Source of the DNA: Linnemannia hyalina
Taxonomy: Eukaryota > Mortierellomycota > Mortierellomycetes > Mortierellales > Mortierellaceae
Assembly: GCA_019671135.1 (NCBI GenBank)
Contig: JAHRHY010000003.1
Span: 2,604,001-2,668,000 of the forward strand
Direction: 5' to 3'
DNA: 64,000 nucleotides
Part shown: positions 61,001-64,000 of the stretch, piece by piece
Layout of the letters: each line of letters begins with the position of its first letter
Numbering within the stretch: position 1 is the stretch's first letter
Translations under genes and position numbers: made by a program
The notes under the pieces: generated by a model
Databases searched by the model: none
Seen by the model: the letters and a program-made list of their open reading frames with translations, nothing else
Told to the model about the DNA's origin: nothing

Positions 61001-61122
61001 TCCCCTTCTTGCCTTTGCCAGCTTTTTCATTTTTTCCGAGATCACGGCCATCGCCCTCGTCTTGGCCTTTATTCCGCTCCCTCAACACCTCCCTTCACTT
61101 CAAGTAGTTCCCTTTTCCCTGG
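58083..61122. other. 3-kb region between divergent hydrolase and APSES genes
   Basis: No supported gene. It contains AG/GA-rich blocks near 58830-59170, pyrimidine-rich sequence from about 60020, and a long C/T-rich leader at 60660-61110 before the APSES start codon. The two flanking genes diverge, so both promoters should be here. Confidence 0.5.
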
Positions 61123-63101
61123 ATGCTTGGCCACCAACAGCTGCTTCAACAGCAGCATCAACAGCATCACAACCAACACCCGCTTCAGCACCAACACCCG
61201 CTTCCTCTCCAGCATCCTCACTCTCTCCAGCATCAACAGCAACAGCAACAGCAACACTCTCACCCTCTCCAACCAACTCAGTACCAGCAGCAGCAGGAGA
61301 GCCACCAGGACTTTAACAAGCCTGCTAGTGGCAAAAAGTTGAACCACCCTCCTCCACCTCTACCTCCCCTCTCTTCGTCCTCAGCCTCGTCCATCGCCAC
61401 TGTCTCTGCCATCAACATCAAGTCACCCTCCGCCAGTGCTTCCCTCCCACCCGCCTATCCTTACTCCAACCACTCGGCTGGCCCCGTCTCCACAGCTTCC
61501 CTGCCCTCTGTCTCGTCGTCCTCGACCACCCTTGCGTCTGTCGCCGGAGATGCATCAACAGGTACGGGCGAAAACTTTGTGCCCAACATCAAAAAGGCAA
61601 AGTACTCGACTTCCCTTGACCCAAGAGGGTTCATCCCAGGTAAACCACCACGCATCCAAGCCGATAAACTACCTCGTTAGTATGGATCGCTCCTCCACTT
61701 CTAACATTCTCGATATTTCCATTGGTGAATGCTTCAACATAGTATTCGAGTATGACCTTTATGGCCATCCTATTATGTGGGATCAAGAGAATCTCTACGT
61801 CCACTTTACCGGCATCTGGAAGGCCTTGGGGAAGACGAAAGCAGACATTGTTAAGATCATTGACGCCAACCCGATCCTAGAGACCATCATCCGCAAGGTC
61901 CGAGGCGGGTTCTTAAAGATCCAGGGCACCTGGTACGTCTGCCCCGACAATTCCATGGTCCCATAAATGATCTCGTCAGTGTCATGAAATTAGCATACTG
62001 CAAACACCAGTTCATTCGATGCTAACTACCACCCTTCCTCTTACTTCTCTGATCCTCCTCACCTCCTTCTCCGATCCAATTCAATAACTGCTTATGAAAA
62101 CTTAGGATGCCGCACCAGGAGGCTTACGATCTGGCTAAAAAGACTTGCTACAAGCTGCGTCATGAGCTGGTCCCTGTCTTTGGCGCCGGCTTTGTCAATG
62201 ACTGCATCCCACCAGACACTCCTGGATTTGGTTCGATCCACTTGACAGTCGTTCGTAGACGTGCCTCTGAATGTGTCGTTGGTCAGCGTCAGGCCGTCAT
62301 TGGCGCCCAGCAACTTCGACTCCAACAGACCCATATCCATCCTAACCTAAAGAGACGGTACTCTAGCAATGATGTGAGTCGCCTCAGTCGATTCAATCAA
62401 TCTGGAGGACCGCCCACAGCCAGCCAGCTGTCCTCGACATCGTTTCTACTCAACAGCAACAAGGACTACCCGAGGGACGAGAGTGTGGATGGCGACCAGG
62501 ATGATGACTTAGATCTGGATCTGGACGAGGACGATTCGAGTGCCAGCCAAGCTAGGAAAGCGAACGACCTGAACCGCAAACACCGATTCCACCGGATGGG
62601 TCGCTTCAACTCTATGGGTGACAATGACGATGATGACGAGGAAGATGATGATCGTCTGTTGGATGGATCCACCGCCGACGAGGAGGAGCATCGGTCGCTC
62701 TCGGGCTCCTACGACGACGACGATATTGATGTTGACGGAGAGTCCTGTTTCAGTGAGCAAGATGACCCCATGTATAGTCTTGCCCGTTTGGACTTGTCGC
62801 GCCGAAACTCATCACCCATGCCTTTGAGCACGGCGTATGCACTCTCTGCGGGAATGGGTGTCAAGTCTGCCACTGTCCGGGCCAGACGTGGTCGTCCACC
62901 CACGCGGAGTCCCATGCCTGTCGCCAACCGAATCGCGGCCAATTATGTTGCTTACAATAACTATGTTTCAAGCAATACTCAAGCTGCTCAAGGTCTTGGA
63001 CGCAATAACGGCTCTACTCGTACACAGAAGCAGCAGCTTCGCCAACAGCAAAAGCTACAGAACCAATTACAGCAACAGCAGCAGCAGCAACAGCAACAAC
63101 A

Positions 63102-63132
<31 letters not shown>

Positions 63133-63142
63133 CAGCAGTTCC

Positions 63143-63176
<34 letters not shown>

Positions 63177-63618
63177 GCAGCATATGCATCAACAACATTC
63201 CCAGCAACAGCATCACCCATTCCAGCTGCAGCCAATGCAGCAACATCCAATGCAGCAACATCCTATGCAGCAACATCCTATGCAGCCTAGCCAAATGTCG
63301 CCTGACCAAGAGCATTCCAGCTACCAGCTACAGCAGCAGCAGCAGCAGCAACAACAACAGAGCGGAAGTTCGTCGCCTGGTCTGTCGCACCAGGAGCTGG
63401 TCGAGTTTTTCAAGGCTGGCCAGGCTCTTCAGCGGATGTCGCAGGATGATGGCAGCCGGCCCTGGAAGCAGGATGGAGGAAGGATGATTTTGCCGAAGAA
63501 GATTGTGCTTGGTGAGCAGGTCTTTCAGTGTGTTGGAGGCGAGTACAAGTGTGTGCCTGAACCCAACAGCATGGTCTCATCCAAGGCGCCTGGAGAGGAC
63601 GATGGCTGGTCGCGTTGA
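61123..63618 (+). CDS. APSES-type (KilA-N-like) transcription factor with polyglutamine tail
   Basis: Three exons, 61123-61639, 61743-61932 and 62106-63618, give 739 residues. Both joins restore the conserved sequence. The first 170 residues are Q/H/P- then S-rich. The APSES DNA-binding domain runs from about 173 to 275: MWDQENLYVHFTGIWKALG, KTKADIVKIIDANP, IIRKVRGGFLKIQGTW, YDLAKKTCYKLRHELVPVFG and PPDTPGFG. APSES proteins (Swi4/Mbp1, StuA, Xbp1 groups) control cell cycle and development. The KVRGGFLKIQGTW form, without ankyrin repeats, is nearer to Xbp1/StuA-like members. An acidic stretch (about 370-425), an AT-hook-like RARRGRPPTRS, long polyglutamine runs and an MQQHP repeat fill the C-terminal half. 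The intron before the domain (61640-61742) uses the second possible acceptor, after a CTAAC branch site. Confidence 0.87.
63063..63183 (+). repeat. CAG/CAA tract encoding polyglutamine in the APSES factor
   Basis: Mixed CAG and CAA codons give glutamine runs of about 20 and 13 residues separated by a phenylalanine. Mixed codons make this tract less slippery than the near-pure CAA tract in the kinase gene. Confidence 0.92.
63234..63283 (+). repeat. 15-base tandem repeat encoding MQQHP
   Basis: Three full units of ATGCAGCAACATCCW and a partial fourth, in frame, encode MQQHP repeats in the APSES factor. Confidence 0.9.
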
Positions 63619-64000
63619 TCTCTGATTGGTTGGTGTAACCTGATTACTTTTTTTTTCTTTCACTTCTTTCTTTTCTTACTCTTTCTCTCATTGTTGTAGG
63701 CCACTTTGTACAGATCTTTTTTATTGCGATTGATGTTCCTTTGCATTGAGATGTGGCTTTTCTTCTTTAGTTGATGATTTGAAGACCCACTCCCCTCTTC
63801 TCGCTACTCCAGCCCTTGTCACCCAAGGATGTACCATAACGAACCCCCTCCTCTCTCTCCCTTTTTTCTTTCTAAAAAAGGGCAATCCTGTTCATACTTG
63901 ACCACCTTTTTATTCATACCCCACAATGCCTTTTCCTCTCCACTCTCCACGCTCCCCCGCTATTTTCTTTTACATTCCTACCCTTCTCCTCCTCTCTCGC
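63619..64000. other. 3' flank of the APSES gene
   Basis: T- and C/T-rich 3' UTR and flank; no gene seen to the window end. Confidence 0.6.

Noticed and set aside
1..64000. tRNA, rRNA, CRISPR arrays, bacterial-type operons or riboswitches
   Set aside because: Scanning by eye for B-box-like GGTTCGANTCC, rRNA cores, regularly spaced repeats and TPP-type cores gave no convincing case; a covariance-model search would be decisive.

Overview
This window is nuclear DNA of an early-diverging filamentous fungus. A Mortierella-type member of Mucoromycota is the best guess. That is inferred from gene style only: many short GT-AG introns of about 75-130 nt with CTAAC-like branch sites, glutamine-rich regulators, a tyrosine-kinase-like kinase with an HRDLHSGN loop, and retention of CENP-M and Aven homologues that the standard yeasts lack. 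No rRNA, tRNA or CRISPR array was recognised. Coding coordinates below are gene spans; exons are listed in each entry, and splice phases were checked by hand to give an open frame.

Left part (1-15.1 kb): the 3' part of TIM44; a large polyglutamine kinase-ankyrin gene (minus); an Aven-like RGG-box gene (minus); and a ten-exon GRAM-TBC-EF-hand Rab GAP of the Gyp2/TBC1D9 type (plus).

Accessory island (15.1-23.4 kb): a broken piggyBac-type transposase, a 62-bp direct repeat, a short frameshifted Fanzor relic, and then the most remarkable object of the window. This is a five-exon gene with its own TATA box and 5' leader intron, whose spliced frame joins an XPG/FEN1-type 5' nuclease to a Fanzor (eukaryotic TnpB-like, RNA-guided) RuvC nuclease in one polypeptide of about 1,450 residues. 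This copy carries one single-base frameshift in the XPG half and one in-frame TGA in the Fanzor half, so it looks recently inactivated. The catalytic motifs of both nucleases are otherwise intact.

Right part (23.6-64 kb): a PrsW/YhfC-like membrane protein and VPS33 share a 380-bp divergent promoter. After an 8-kb stretch without genes come a Tubby/LURP-fold protein and the phosducin-like PLP1/TXNDC9. A second gene-poor stretch of 6 kb precedes an HMG-box transcription factor. Then follow a secreted double-psi-barrel protein with a GHEGH repeat, a 3-hydroxyisobutyrate-dehydrogenase-like enzyme, a CENP-M-like kinetochore protein, a YMC020W-type alpha/beta hydrolase, and an APSES transcription factor.

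The host genes belong to unrelated housekeeping processes (mitochondrial import, vesicle tethering, G-protein/chaperonin function, kinetochore). Only the 15-23 kb island has the character of a mobile-element cluster.
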